Assembly: GCF_000719135.1 (NCBI RefSeq)
Contig: NZ_JOEK01000011.1
Coordinates: forward strand, 124,001 to 188,000
Length of the DNA: 64,000 nucleotides
Direction of reading: 5' to 3'
Origin: Streptomyces avicenniae
Lineage (GTDB): Bacteria; Actinomycetota; Actinomycetes; Streptomycetales; Streptomycetaceae
The notes beneath the pieces were generated by a model, which saw only the letters and a list, made by a program, of their open reading frames with translations, searched no databases and had not been told where the DNA came from. The position numbers were made by a program, and so were the translations under genes. Positions 53,275 to 62,606 of the stretch are shown in pieces. The stretch's first letter is position 1, and each line of letters starts with the position of its first letter.

Positions 53275-53300
53275 GGAACCCTTCACCCGAACACGACGTC
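53275..53300 (+). promoter_or_regulatory. Sigma-E-type (ECF) promoter of the mre cluster
   Basis: GGAAC at 53275-53279, then 18 bases, then GTC at 53298-53300. This is the spacing and sequence of ECF sigma-E promoters. In S. coelicolor the mre wall genes are known sigma-E (cell-envelope stress) targets. Confidence 0.6.
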
Positions 53301-53505
53301 ACCATGACGGAGGGTGGGCCGGGTTCCGCCGACAATGGCGAGAGCGGCGCTCCGGCGCTCCGTGTCCGACCGGCGGTGGCTACGATGGCAACACCGCGAC
53401 TCTCCTCCGCCCCGGGCGGGGAGGGCCCGCCTGGCGCTCCGTTCCTCGCAGCCCCGCCGACCTCCCCGCACAAATCGCTCCAGCTGGAAGGCCAGATGTA
53501 TCCCT

Positions 53506-54537
53506 ATGGCGAACAATATGTCGTTCATCGGCCGTGACATGGCAGTTGACCTCGGGACGGCCAACACGCTGGTGTACGTCAGAGGTCGCGGGATTGTTCT
53601 CAACGAGCCGTCCGTCGTCGCCATCAACACCAACACGGGTGGCATTCTCGCGGTGGGTGCCGAGGCGAAGAAGATGATCGGCCGCACGCCCGGCAACATC
53701 GTCGCGGTCCGCCCGCTGAAGGACGGCGTCATCGCCGACTTCGAGATCACCGAGCGGATGCTCCGCTACTTCATTCTCAAAATCCACAAGCGCCGTTATC
53801 TGGCACGCCCGCGCGTGGTCGTCTGCGTCCCCTCCGGCATCACCGGGGTGGAGCGCCGCGCCGTCATCGAGGCGTCCACCCAGGCCGGGGCCCGGCAGGT
53901 GCACATCATCGAGGAGCCGATGGCCGCCGCGATCGGCTCGGGCCTCCCGGTCCACGAGGCCACCGGCAACATGGTGGTGGACATCGGCGGCGGTACCACC
54001 GAGGTCGCGGTCATCTCCCTGGGCGGCATCGTCACGGCCCAGTCGATCCGGGTCGCGGGCGACGAGCTGGACAACGCGATCATCCAGCACATCAAGAAGG
54101 AGTACAGCCTCCTCCTCGGCGAGCGCACCGCCGAGAGCATCAAGATCACGATCGGCTCCGCCTACGACCTCGACGCCGACGAGCACACCGAGATCCGCGG
54201 CCGTGACCTCGTCAGCGGCCTGCCCAAGACCGTGGTCATCTCCTCCGCCGAGGTCCGCAAGGCCATGGAGGAGCCGGTCAACGCCATCGTGGACGCCGTC
54301 AAGACGACGCTGGACAAGTGCCCGCCCGAGCTGTCGGGCGACGTCATGGACCGCGGCATCGTCCTCACCGGCGGCGGCGCGCTGCTGCGCGGCCTCGACG
54401 AGCGGCTGCGCCGGGAGACCGGCATGCCGATCCACATCGCCGAGGACCCGCTCGACTCCGTCGCGCTCGGCTCGGGCAAGTGCGTCGAGGAGTTCGAGGC
54501 GCTCCAGCAGGTCCTGGACGCCCAGCCCCGGCGCTGA
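53506..54537 (+). CDS. mreB: Actin-like cell-shape protein MreB
   Basis: 343 residues from ATG 53506 ([17 protein letters not shown]); ATG 53518 is also possible. Polymerises on the membrane; in Streptomyces it guides spore-wall synthesis. Actin-fold phosphate loops [11 protein letters not shown] and [11 protein letters not shown] are seen, with [12 protein letters not shown] near the end. GGAAGG at 53486 is too far from 53506 and lies four bases before another ATG in a different frame (53496, a 13-codon frame crossing into mreB), so start choice is not fully settled. A hairpin follows the gene. Confidence 0.96.
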   Translation: MANNMSFIGRDMAVDLGTANTLVYVRGRGIVLNEPSVVAINTNTGGILAVGAEAKKMIGRTPGNIVAVRPLKDGVIADFEITERMLRYFILKIHKRRYLARPRVVVCVPSGITGVERRAVIEASTQAGARQVHIIEEPMAAAIGSGLPVHEATGNMVVDIGGGTTEVAVISLGGIVTAQSIRVAGDELDNAIIQHIKKEYSLLLGERTAESIKITIGSAYDLDADEHTEIRGRDLVSGLPKTVVISSAEVRKAMEEPVNAIVDAVKTTLDKCPPELSGDVMDRGIVLTGGGALLRGLDERLRRETGMPIHIAEDPLDSVALGSGKCVEEFEALQQVLDAQPRR

Positions 54538-54571
54538 TCCGCGGCCCGCGCCGGTCCGCCGCGCACGGGCC

Positions 54572-54592
54572 GATCCGCCCGCGCGGCGGATC
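54572..54592 (+). terminator. Hairpin between mreB and mreC
   Basis: GATCCGCC pairs with GGCGGATC around a 5-base loop, 34 bases after the mreB stop. It may stop most transcripts and allow read-through into mreC, as reported for the S. coelicolor cluster. Confidence 0.55.
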
Positions 54593-54639
54593 ACCGGACC
54601 ACCCCGTCAGACCCCTGCAGAAAGGCACGGCCGCCGCCA

Positions 54640-55761
54640 GTGAGGGACACCCGAGAGAGCCGGCTGCTTCTCATCCTGTTGGTATCCATCGCGTTCGCGC
54701 TGATCTCGGTGGACATCAGGGGTGGGGACAACTCTCCGCTGGACGGCCCGAGACAGGCGGCGGCGTCGCTGTTCGGTCCGGTCGAGGAGGGCGTCGCGGG
54801 CGCCGTCGATCCGGTGGCCAACGCCATCTCGGCCGTCCGCGAGTCCGGTGACCGGCACGACCGGATCAGCGAGCTGGAGCGCGAGAACGCGGAGCTGCGC
54901 CAGCAGCTCGGCTCCGACGCCCACCGCGATTCGCGGATAGAGCAACTGGACGAGATGCTCCAGACCGCGGGGGCGGGCCAGTACGGCATCGTCGGCGCGC
55001 AGGTCATCGCCATCGGCGCGGCCCAGGGCTTCTCCTGGACCGTCACCATCGACGCGGGCACCGAGGACGGCATCACCCGGGACATGACGGTGCTCAACGG
55101 CGACGGTCTCGTCGGCCGCGTCACCACCGTCGGCTCGGGCACCGCCACCGTGCTGCTCGCGAACGACCCTGGCTTCACGGTCGGCACGCGCCTGGAGGAC
55201 AGCGAGGAACTGGGCTTCGCCACCGGCCGCGGCGACAACGAGCTGGAGGTCCAGCTCCTCAACCAGCAGGCCCGCGTCGAGGAGGGCGACCGCATGGTCA
55301 CCTTCGGTTCCGACGACAACCGGCCCTTCGTCCCCGGCGTGCCGGTCGGCGAGGTCGTCAGCGTGGACCGCACCGCGGGCGACCTGACCAGGACCGTCCG
55401 CGTCCGGCCCTACGTCTCCTTCACCCAGCTCGACCTGGTCGGCGTCGTCGTCGAGCCGCCGCGGGACAACCCGCGGGACTCCGTCCTCCCGCCCAGGCCC
55501 GCGGACGAGGAGGAGGAGCGCGAGCGTGACCGCGAGGCCGACCGCGACCGGGGCGCCGACGAGGGCGAGGACGGCGAGGAGGACGCCCCGGCCGGGGAAG
55601 GCGAGGAACCGCCCGCCGGAGAGTCCCCCGACGGCGGCACCGCCCCCGGCGGCGTCACCGCCGACGGAACGCGGCCCGAGGACGATCCCGACGGCGACGG
55701 GCCACCCGCCGGGGGACCGCCCCCCGGACAGGACGAAGCCGACCCAGCCACCACGGAGTGA
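54640..55761 (+). CDS. mreC: Rod shape-determining protein MreC
   Basis: 373 residues. One N-terminal membrane segment (LLLILLVSIAFALISV), a coiled coil (ISELERENAELRQQL), and the MreC beta-barrel domains (VIAIGAAQGFSWTVTIDAG to VGVVVEPP). The last 95 residues are unusual: an Arg/Glu/Asp-rich stretch (DEEEERERDREADRDR) then a Pro/Gly/acidic tail, outside the MreC core. It bridges MreB inside and wall enzymes outside. GTG 54640; mreD starts three bases after its stop. Confidence 0.94.
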   Translation: MRDTRESRLLLILLVSIAFALISVDIRGGDNSPLDGPRQAAASLFGPVEEGVAGAVDPVANAISAVRESGDRHDRISELERENAELRQQLGSDAHRDSRIEQLDEMLQTAGAGQYGIVGAQVIAIGAAQGFSWTVTIDAGTEDGITRDMTVLNGDGLVGRVTTVGSGTATVLLANDPGFTVGTRLEDSEELGFATGRGDNELEVQLLNQQARVEEGDRMVTFGSDDNRPFVPGVPVGEVVSVDRTAGDLTRTVRVRPYVSFTQLDLVGVVVEPPRDNPRDSVLPPRPADEEEERERDREADRDRGADEGEDGEEDAPAGEGEEPPAGESPDGGTAPGGVTADGTRPEDDPDGDGPPAGGPPPGQDEADPATTE

Positions 55762-55764
55762 CCG

Positions 55765-56472
55765 ATGCGCGTAGCCCGCACCCTCCTCGCGATCCTCCTC
55801 GTGACCGTCGCGCTCGTCGTCCAGGTCAGCGTGCTCGCCAGGCTCCAACTGCCGGGCGCCGTCCCTGACCTGCTGCTGCTCACCGTCCTCGGCATGGCCC
55901 TGGTCTACGGCCACGTCGGCGGCTGCCTCGTCGGCTTCTCCGCCGGGCTGCTCGCCGACCTCGCGCCGCCCGCCGACCACGCCGTCGGCCGGTACGCGCT
56001 GGTCCTGTGCGTCATCGGCTACGCGGCCGGGCTCACCAAGCCGGACAACGGCCAGCACCGGTCGGCCACCGTGCCGATGCTCGTCGTCGCCGCCGGGGCC
56101 GCGTCCTCCACGCTGCTGTACGCCGGGGTCGGCGCGCTCGTCGGCGACTCGGCCGCCCGCGACGTCGGCCTGACCGGCCTGCTGGTCAGCGCCACCGTCT
56201 ACGACCTGCTGCTCGCGCCGTTCGTCGTCCCCCTGGTCATGTCGCTGGCCCGCCGCCTGGAGAGCGACCCGCTCTCCGGCGACGGCGGCCCCGGCGGCGC
56301 GGGGGACGCCCCCGTCAGCTGGATCGGCCGCTCGGGCACCGGCCTGCGCACCCGCGCGCCGCGCCGCAGCCGCTACGGCAAGGCGTCCCGCCTCGCCGGG
56401 CAGCGATCCACCCTGCTCAGCCGCTCCGCGCGCAACCGGGCCGGACGTATCAAAGGGGTCAAGCGCCTGTGA
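55765..56472 (+). CDS. mreD: Rod shape-determining protein MreD
   Basis: 235 residues, an integral membrane protein with about five to six hydrophobic segments (LLAILLVTVALVVQVSVLA, LLLLTVLGMALVYGHVGG and others). A basic C-terminal tail of about 60 residues (RAPRRSRYGKASRL) is longer than in rod-shaped bacteria. It is part of the elongation complex. ATG 55765. Its TGA overlaps the GTG of pbp2 (GTGA). Confidence 0.92.
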   Translation: MRVARTLLAILLVTVALVVQVSVLARLQLPGAVPDLLLLTVLGMALVYGHVGGCLVGFSAGLLADLAPPADHAVGRYALVLCVIGYAAGLTKPDNGQHRSATVPMLVVAAGAASSTLLYAGVGALVGDSAARDVGLTGLLVSATVYDLLLAPFVVPLVMSLARRLESDPLSGDGGPGGAGDAPVSWIGRSGTGLRTRAPRRSRYGKASRLAGQRSTLLSRSARNRAGRIKGVKRL

Positions 56473-58577
56473 CGAACATCCCCGAGACCGGGCGTACCTC
56501 GCGGATCACCATCCGTCTGGTCGTCATCCAGATACTGGTCTTCTCGCTGCTGCTCACCCTGGGCGGCCGGCTCTGGTACCTCCAGATCAGGCAGGGCGAC
56601 GAGTTCGCCGCCCAGGCCGCGGGCAACCACGTGCAGCAGGTCATCCAGCCCGCCGTACGCGGCGCCATCCTGGACGCGCGCGGCGTGCCCATCGCGGACA
56701 ACGAGACGCGGCTCGTCGTCTCCGCCGACCGCACCGAGCTGAGCAAGCTGCCCGACGACGGCGAGCAGGTCCTCGCGGACGTCGCCGAACTCCTCGGCCT
56801 GCCCGCCGACGAGGTGGTCAACCGCGTCCGGCTGTGCGACGCCGAGACCCCCCAGCCCTGCTGGAACGGTTCTCCTTACCAGCCGATCCCCATCACGGAC
56901 GAGGCCACCACCCGGCAGGCCCTCCAGATCCGCGAACGCACCGAGGACTTCCCCGGCATCAGCGCGGAACCCACCGCCGTCCGCCGCTACCCCTCGCCCG
57001 AGGGCGCCAACACGGCGCAGGTCCTCGGCTACCTCTCGCCCGTCACCGACGACGAGGTCGCCGACTCCGAGGACACCGACAACCCGCTCCTGCGCTCCGA
57101 CCAGATCGGCCGGGCCGGGCTCGAACGGTCCTACGACGAGTACCTGCGCGGCCAGGCGGGCGTCACCCGCTACGAGGTGGACAAGTTCGGCCGCGTCCTC
57201 GGCCAGTCCGAGAGCGAGGCGGCCCGCGCCGGTGACTCCCTCGTCACCACCATCGACACCCGCGTCCAGGCCGTCGTCGAGCGGGAACTCGTCCAGGCCA
57301 TGGAGGTCGCGCGCGGCCAGCACGACGACATCTCGGGCCGCAACTACGAGGCCGAGGCGGGCTCGGCCGTCGTCCTGGAGAACGACACCGGCCGCGTCGT
57401 CGCCATGGCCTCGGCCCCCGACTACGACCCCAACGTCTGGGTCGGCGGCATCTCCACCGACGACTACTCCCGGCTCACCGACGAGAACTCCGAATACCCG
57501 CTGCTGAACCGCGCCATCATGGGCCAGGGCCCGCCGGGATCGACGTTCAAGGTCGTCACCTCCACCGCCGCCGTCAACGCGGGCTTCGACTGGAACGGCA
57601 GCTACGACTGCTCCTCGTCCTACGACATCGGCGGCCAGACCTTCCGCAACTTCGAGTCGTCCTCCTACGGCCCGATCACCCTCGGCCGCGCCATCGAGGT
57701 CTCCTGCAACACCGTCTTCTACGGCATCGCCCACCGCGAGTGGCAGGCCGACGGCGGCAACGACCCCGTGGACGACCCGGACGACTGGCTCTTCCGCACC
57801 GCCCACGACTTCGGCCTCGGCGAGGCCACCGGCATCGACCTCCCCGACGAGGCCGCCGGGCGCATCCCCGACCGCCAGTGGAAGGAGGAGTACTGGGAGG
57901 CCAACCGCGACGAGTGGTGCGAGATCGCCGACTCCGACCGCGACGACTACGCCGCCCGCATCGCCAGGGAGAACTGCACCGAGGGCATGACCATGCGCGC
58001 CGGTGACATGCTCAACTTCTCCATCGGCCAGGGCGACGTCCTCGTCACCCCCGTCCAGCTCGCCTCCGTCTACGCCGCGCTCGGCAACGGCGGCACCCTC
58101 TACCAGCCGCAGGTCGGCCGCGCCGTCATCGGCCCGGACGGCACCGTCCGCGACGAGTTCGAACCCCAGGAGACCGGCCGTCTCCCGGCCGACGAACAGA
58201 CCATGCAGAACCTGCGCGACGCCACCGAGAGCGTCATCACCACCGGCAGCGCCGCCTGGAAGTTCGGCGGCTGGCCGCAGGGCGAGATCCCCCTGCGCGG
58301 CAAGACCGGCACCGCCGAGGCGTCAGGCGACCAGCAGACCACCTCCTGGCTCGCCACCTACACCGACGACTACACCGTCGTGATGACCATCTCCCAGGCC
58401 GGTACCGGCTCCGGCGCCTCGGGCGACGCCGTACGGCACATCTGGGAGGCCATCTACGGCGTCCAGGGCGGCTCGGTGGACGACGACGCGGCCCTCCTGC
58501 CCGAACCCCACCGCGACCTGCCGCGCATCGACGAGAACGGCACGATCGTCCCGCAGCGCGACGACGACGACAACTGA
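56469..58577 (+). CDS. mrdA: Penicillin-binding protein 2 (transpeptidase of the elongation complex)
   Basis: 702 residues. N-terminal anchor (RLVVIQILVFSLLLTLGGRLWYLQI), dimerisation/pedestal domain, and the transpeptidase domain with catalytic Ser in PPGSTFKVVT (about 358), SCNTVFY (the SxN site) and KTGTAEA (about 610). It cross-links peptidoglycan made by RodA next door. GTG 56469 overlaps mreD. The C-terminal tail is short and acidic. Confidence 0.95.
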   Translation: MTNIPETGRTSRITIRLVVIQILVFSLLLTLGGRLWYLQIRQGDEFAAQAAGNHVQQVIQPAVRGAILDARGVPIADNETRLVVSADRTELSKLPDDGEQVLADVAELLGLPADEVVNRVRLCDAETPQPCWNGSPYQPIPITDEATTRQALQIRERTEDFPGISAEPTAVRRYPSPEGANTAQVLGYLSPVTDDEVADSEDTDNPLLRSDQIGRAGLERSYDEYLRGQAGVTRYEVDKFGRVLGQSESEAARAGDSLVTTIDTRVQAVVERELVQAMEVARGQHDDISGRNYEAEAGSAVVLENDTGRVVAMASAPDYDPNVWVGGISTDDYSRLTDENSEYPLLNRAIMGQGPPGSTFKVVTSTAAVNAGFDWNGSYDCSSSYDIGGQTFRNFESSSYGPITLGRAIEVSCNTVFYGIAHREWQADGGNDPVDDPDDWLFRTAHDFGLGEATGIDLPDEAAGRIPDRQWKEEYWEANRDEWCEIADSDRDDYAARIARENCTEGMTMRAGDMLNFSIGQGDVLVTPVQLASVYAALGNGGTLYQPQVGRAVIGPDGTVRDEFEPQETGRLPADEQTMQNLRDATESVITTGSAAWKFGGWPQGEIPLRGKTGTAEASGDQQTTSWLATYTDDYTVVMTISQAGTGSGASGDAVRHIWEAIYGVQGGSVDDDAALLPEPHRDLPRIDENGTIVPQRDDDDN

Positions 58578-58630
58578 CGACAGCTGACGACGACAACCGA
58601 CCACCACGAGGCTGACGAGGCACCACAGCG

Positions 58631-59821
58631 GTGAGCACGCGTAACCTGACCATCGACCGGCTCGCACCCACCAAGAGCGCCTGGCGCAGACTGGCGGACC
58701 GCGACTCCCTCGTCCGCCGGGTGGACTGGGTGCTGCTGCTCGCCGCGCTCGCCCTGTCGCTCATCGGCATCGTGCTCATCTACTCGGCCACCCGCAACCG
58801 GACCGAGATAACCGGCGGCGACCCCGAGTTCTTCCTCATACGCCAGAGCATCAACCTGGCCATCGGGCTCGCCCTCGCCGTCGCCGTCATGTGGCTCGGC
58901 CACCAGCGGCTCCGCAGCTTCGTCCCCGTCTTCTACGCCCTGTCGATCGGCGCCATCCTCCTCGTCTTCACCCCGCTCGGCACCGAGATCAACGGCCAGC
59001 GCGCCTGGCTGTCCCTCGGCGGCTACACGCTCCAGCCGGGCGAGTTCGCCAAGGTCGCCGTCGTCCTCGGCATGGCCGTCGTCCTCGCCGACCAGGTGGA
59101 CGCGGGCGACCGCGAGTTCCCCGGCACCCGGGCCGTCCTCCAGGCCCTCGCCCTCGCCACCGCCCCGCTCGCCGTCGTCGTCATCGACGACATGGGCATG
59201 GCCATGGTGCTCAGCATGATCGTCCTCGGCATCCTCCTCGCCTCGGGCGCGCCCCTGAAGTGGTCGCTGGGACTCATCACCGCCGGGATCGGCGCGGGCG
59301 TCCTCGTCTGGGCACTCGGCCTCCTCGACAGCTACCAGATCGACCGCTTCGCCGCCTTCGCCGACCCCTCACGCGACCCCTCGGGCGTCGGCTACAACAC
59401 CAACCAGGCCCGCATCGCCATAGGACAGGGCGGCCTGCACGGCATGGGACTGTTCAACGGCAGCCAGACCACCGGCCAGTTCGTGCCCGAACAGCACACC
59501 GACTTCATCTTCACCGTCGCCGGGGAGGAACTCGGCTTCGTCGGCGCGGGCGGCATCATCGCGCTCATCGGCGTCGTCCTGTGGCGCGCGCTGCGCATCG
59601 CCCGCGAGTCCACCGACCTCTACAGCACCGTCATCGCCGCCGGGATCGTCGCCTGGATGGCCTTCCAGTGCTTCGAGAACATCGGCATGGCCCTCGGCAT
59701 CATGCCCGTCGCCGGCATACCCCTGCCGTTCCTCTCGTACGGCGGCACCGCCATGTTCGCCGTCTGGATCGCCATAGGGCTCCTCCAGTCCGTCCGCATG
59801 AAACGCGCGCTCACCGTCTGA
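58631..59821 (+). CDS. rodA: RodA/FtsW-type lipid II polymerase
   Basis: 396 residues with about ten membrane segments. It is a SEDS glycosyltransferase that polymerises lipid II and pairs with the class B transpeptidase encoded just upstream. YSATRNRTEITGG near the N-terminus, the LGTEINGQRAWLSLGG and PGEFAKVAVVLGMA segments, and PVAGIPLPFLSYGGTAM near the end are conserved in the family. GTG 58631, 53 bases after pbp2. In S. coelicolor this gene is called sfr. Confidence 0.95.
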   Translation: MSTRNLTIDRLAPTKSAWRRLADRDSLVRRVDWVLLLAALALSLIGIVLIYSATRNRTEITGGDPEFFLIRQSINLAIGLALAVAVMWLGHQRLRSFVPVFYALSIGAILLVFTPLGTEINGQRAWLSLGGYTLQPGEFAKVAVVLGMAVVLADQVDAGDREFPGTRAVLQALALATAPLAVVVIDDMGMAMVLSMIVLGILLASGAPLKWSLGLITAGIGAGVLVWALGLLDSYQIDRFAAFADPSRDPSGVGYNTNQARIAIGQGGLHGMGLFNGSQTTGQFVPEQHTDFIFTVAGEELGFVGAGGIIALIGVVLWRALRIARESTDLYSTVIAAGIVAWMAFQCFENIGMALGIMPVAGIPLPFLSYGGTAMFAVWIAIGLLQSVRMKRALTV

Positions 59822-59940
59822 GCCCCTGCCGCCCCACCGCCCCCACCCCGCCTCACGGCCGGACGGGCGGCACACGCGATGCCGGTACGCTGAGTGGCCG
59901 AGCCAGCTCCGGCCACGCCCCGAGGGTGAAAGGCGCCCAC

Positions 59941-61863
59941 ATGCCTGTCGAGTCGGTCTTCCCCCGCCTGGAGGCCCTGCTCCCGCACGTACAGAAGCCC
60001 ATCCAGTACGTCGGCGGCGAGCTGAACTCCACCGTCAAGGACTGGGACTCCTGCGACGTCCGCTGGGCGCTGATGTACCCCGACGCGTACGAGGTCGGGC
60101 TGCCCAACCAGGGCGTCATGATCCTCTACGAGGTGCTGAACGAACGCGACGGCTTCCTCGCCGAACGCACCTACAGTGTCTGGCCCGACCTGGAGGACCT
60201 CATGCGCAAGCACGAGGTCCCGCAGTTCACCGTCGATGCCCACCGGCCGGTCGGCGCGTTCGACCTCCTCGGCGTCTCCTTCTCCACCGAGCTGGGCTAC
60301 ACCAACCTCCTCACCGCCCTCGACCTGTCCGGCGTCCCCCTCGCCGCCGCCGACCGCACCGAGGACCACCCGGTCGTCGTCGCGGGCGGCCACGCCGCGT
60401 TCAACCCGGAGCCGATCGCCGAGTTCATCGACTGCGCCGTCATCGGCGACGGCGAACAGGCCGTCCTCGACATCAGCGACATCGTCCGCGCCTGGAAGGC
60501 CGAGGGCAGGCCGGACGGCAGGACCGGCCTCCTGCTGCGCCTCGCGCGCACCGGCGGCGTGTACGTGCCGGGCTTCTACGACGTCGAGTACCTGCCGGAC
60601 GGGCGGATCGGCCGCGTCGTGCCGAACCGCCCCGGCGTGCCGTGGCGCGTGTCCAAGCACACGGTGATGGACCTGGACGAGTGGCCCTACCCCAAGCAGC
60701 CGCTCGTCCCGCTCGCCGAGACCGTGCACGAGCGGATGTCCGTGGAGATCTTCCGCGGCTGCACCCGGGGCTGCCGCTTCTGCCAGGCGGGGATGATCAC
60801 CCGCCCGGTGCGCGAGCGGTCCATCACCGGCATCGGCGAGATGGTGGACAAGGGCCTGGCCGCGACCGGCTTCGAGGAGGTCGGCCTGCTGTCGCTCTCC
60901 TCGGCCGACCACAGCGAGATCGCCGACATCGCGGGCGGCCTCGCCGACCGGTACACCGAGGACAAGATCGGCCTGTCGCTGCCGTCCACCCGCGTGGACG
61001 CCTTCAACATCGACCTGGCCAACGAGCTGACGCGCAACGGCCGCCGCTCCGGCCTCACCTTCGCCCCCGAGGGCGGCAGCGAGCGCATCCGCAAGGTCAT
61101 CAACAAGATGGTCTCCGAGGAGGACCTGATCCGCACGGTCGCCACCGCCTACGGCAACGGCTGGCGGCAGGTGAAGCTGTACTTCATGTGCGGCCTGCCC
61201 ACCGAGACCGACGAGGACGTCCTCCAGATCGCCGACATGGCCGTCAAGGTCATCGCCAAGGGCCGCGAGGTCACCGGCGCGAACGACATCCGCTGCACCG
61301 TCTCGATCGGCGGCTTCGTGCCCAAGCCGCACACGCCGTTCCAGTGGGCGCCGCAGCTGTCCGCCGCCGAGACCGACGCGCGCCTCGCGAAGCTCCGCGA
61401 CCGTATCAGGGGCGACAAGCGCTACGGCCGCTCCATCGGCTTCCGCTACCACGACGGCAAGCCCGGCGTGGTCGAGGGCCTGCTCTCGCGCGGCGACCGG
61501 CGCGTCGGCTCCGTGATCCGCGCGGTGTACGAGGCGGGCGGCCGGTTCGACGGCTGGCGCGAGTACTTCTCCTACGACCTGTGGACGGCCGCCGCCGAGG
61601 CCGCGCTCCCGGCGTACGGCGTGGACGTCGCCTGGTACACGACGCGTGAGCGCTCCTACGAGGAGGTCCTGCCCTGGGACCACCTCGACTCGGGGCTCGA
61701 CAAGGAATGGCTCTGGGAGGACTGGCAGGACGCGCTGGACGAGACCGAGGTCGAGGACTGCCGCTGGACCCCCTGCTTCGATTGCGGCGTGTGTCCTCAG
61801 CTCAACACCGAGATCCAGATCGGCCCGACGGGCAAGAAGCTCCTGCCCCTGACGGTGAAGTGA
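59941..61863 (+). CDS. TIGR03960-type radical SAM protein
   Basis: 640 residues. A radical SAM enzyme: the iron-sulfur Cys triplet is in RGCTRGCRFCQ (about 273-280). The N-terminal 260 residues have a B12-binding-like layout (VGLPNQGVMILYEVLN, FDLLGVSFSTELGY, VVAGGHAAFNPEPIAEF). The C-terminus has a further Cys cluster, CFDCGVCPQ, that may hold another cluster. Family members precede a DUF2344 protein and RNase E/G in many bacteria, as here, suggesting RNA modification, but the reaction is not known to me. ATG 59941. Confidence 0.92.
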   Translation: MPVESVFPRLEALLPHVQKPIQYVGGELNSTVKDWDSCDVRWALMYPDAYEVGLPNQGVMILYEVLNERDGFLAERTYSVWPDLEDLMRKHEVPQFTVDAHRPVGAFDLLGVSFSTELGYTNLLTALDLSGVPLAAADRTEDHPVVVAGGHAAFNPEPIAEFIDCAVIGDGEQAVLDISDIVRAWKAEGRPDGRTGLLLRLARTGGVYVPGFYDVEYLPDGRIGRVVPNRPGVPWRVSKHTVMDLDEWPYPKQPLVPLAETVHERMSVEIFRGCTRGCRFCQAGMITRPVRERSITGIGEMVDKGLAATGFEEVGLLSLSSADHSEIADIAGGLADRYTEDKIGLSLPSTRVDAFNIDLANELTRNGRRSGLTFAPEGGSERIRKVINKMVSEEDLIRTVATAYGNGWRQVKLYFMCGLPTETDEDVLQIADMAVKVIAKGREVTGANDIRCTVSIGGFVPKPHTPFQWAPQLSAAETDARLAKLRDRIRGDKRYGRSIGFRYHDGKPGVVEGLLSRGDRRVGSVIRAVYEAGGRFDGWREYFSYDLWTAAAEAALPAYGVDVAWYTTRERSYEEVLPWDHLDSGLDKEWLWEDWQDALDETEVEDCRWTPCFDCGVCPQLNTEIQIGPTGKKLLPLTVK

Positions 61864-62429
61864 CCGCCGCGGAGGGGCCGGGGGGTGGTGTGCTGGTGCC
61901 GCCTACGGTGGCGGTGCACGCGTCGTTCCTCGCGGCCGTGGAGGAGTTCCGCGCCGAGGGCCGCGCCCGGGCCGACGACAACTCGATGCTCGGGCGCGAC
62001 ATCCTCACCCACGGCGACCGCTGGGCCGACCCCGATGCGTTCGCCGCGTACGTCCGCCTGACCCTGGGGGACGCCGACGACGAGGCGCCACGCCCGCCGG
62101 GGCACGTGCCGTCCACCGTCCTGTGGTGGGTGGTCGGCGACACCTTCGTCGGGCGCCTGTCCATCCGGCACCGGATGACGCGACGGCTGCTGGAGTGGGG
62201 CGGCATCATCGGCTACGACGTCCGGCCGTCGCTGCGGCGGCGCGGACACGCCACGGCGATGCTCCGCGCGTCGCTGCCCGTGGCGCGCCGCCTCGGTTTC
62301 GACCCCGTCCTGGTGACCTGCGACTGGGACAACATCGGCTCCCGCAAGGCCATCGAGGCGTGCGGCGGTGTCCTGGAGGACCGCAGGGCCGAGAAGCTCC
62401 GCTACTGGATCGCCACCGGGGACACGTAA
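61860..62429 (+). CDS. GNAT-family acetyltransferase
   Basis: 189 residues from GTG 61860, which overlaps the radical SAM stop (GTGA); GTG 61890 would start at VLVPPTVAVHA. The acetyl-CoA fold shows GGIIGYDVRPSLRRRGHATAML and DNIGSRKAIEACGG, and the end EKLRYWIA is typical of small GNAT enzymes that modify proteins or antibiotics. The N-terminal part (ASFLAAVEEFRAEGR) is also typical. Substrate unknown. Confidence 0.85.
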   Translation: MTAAEGPGGGVLVPPTVAVHASFLAAVEEFRAEGRARADDNSMLGRDILTHGDRWADPDAFAAYVRLTLGDADDEAPRPPGHVPSTVLWWVVGDTFVGRLSIRHRMTRRLLEWGGIIGYDVRPSLRRRGHATAMLRASLPVARRLGFDPVLVTCDWDNIGSRKAIEACGGVLEDRRAEKLRYWIATGDT

Positions 62430-62606
62430 CCTGGAAGCAGGCAACGGTCCGCACGGCCCCGGTCATCGACCGGGCCGCAACCGGACGGACGGCGCCGCGC
62501 CAGGCGCGCGCCGCGCACGACCGCACAGACCGACGAGACCGCACGTACGAGGGACTGAGAACCACTGGGCAAGCGACAGCCCGTAGGCCCGCCGCCCCCG
62601 CCAGCG

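Larger units (their letters stand above)
53167..53505 (+). other. Intergenic region ahead of mreB
   Basis: 339 bases, no supported gene. It contains a perfect 8+1+8 inverted repeat at 53190-53206 and a sigma-E-type promoter at 53275-53300. Open frames across it are continuations with no good start. The mreB leader would be about 200 bases. Confidence 0.6.

Noticed and set aside
53496..53537. 13-codon frame starting at ATG 53496 and crossing into mreB
   Set aside because: It has a close ribosome site but no evidence of conservation; it may only reflect where the true mreB ribosome site lies. Kept as a note on mreB start choice.
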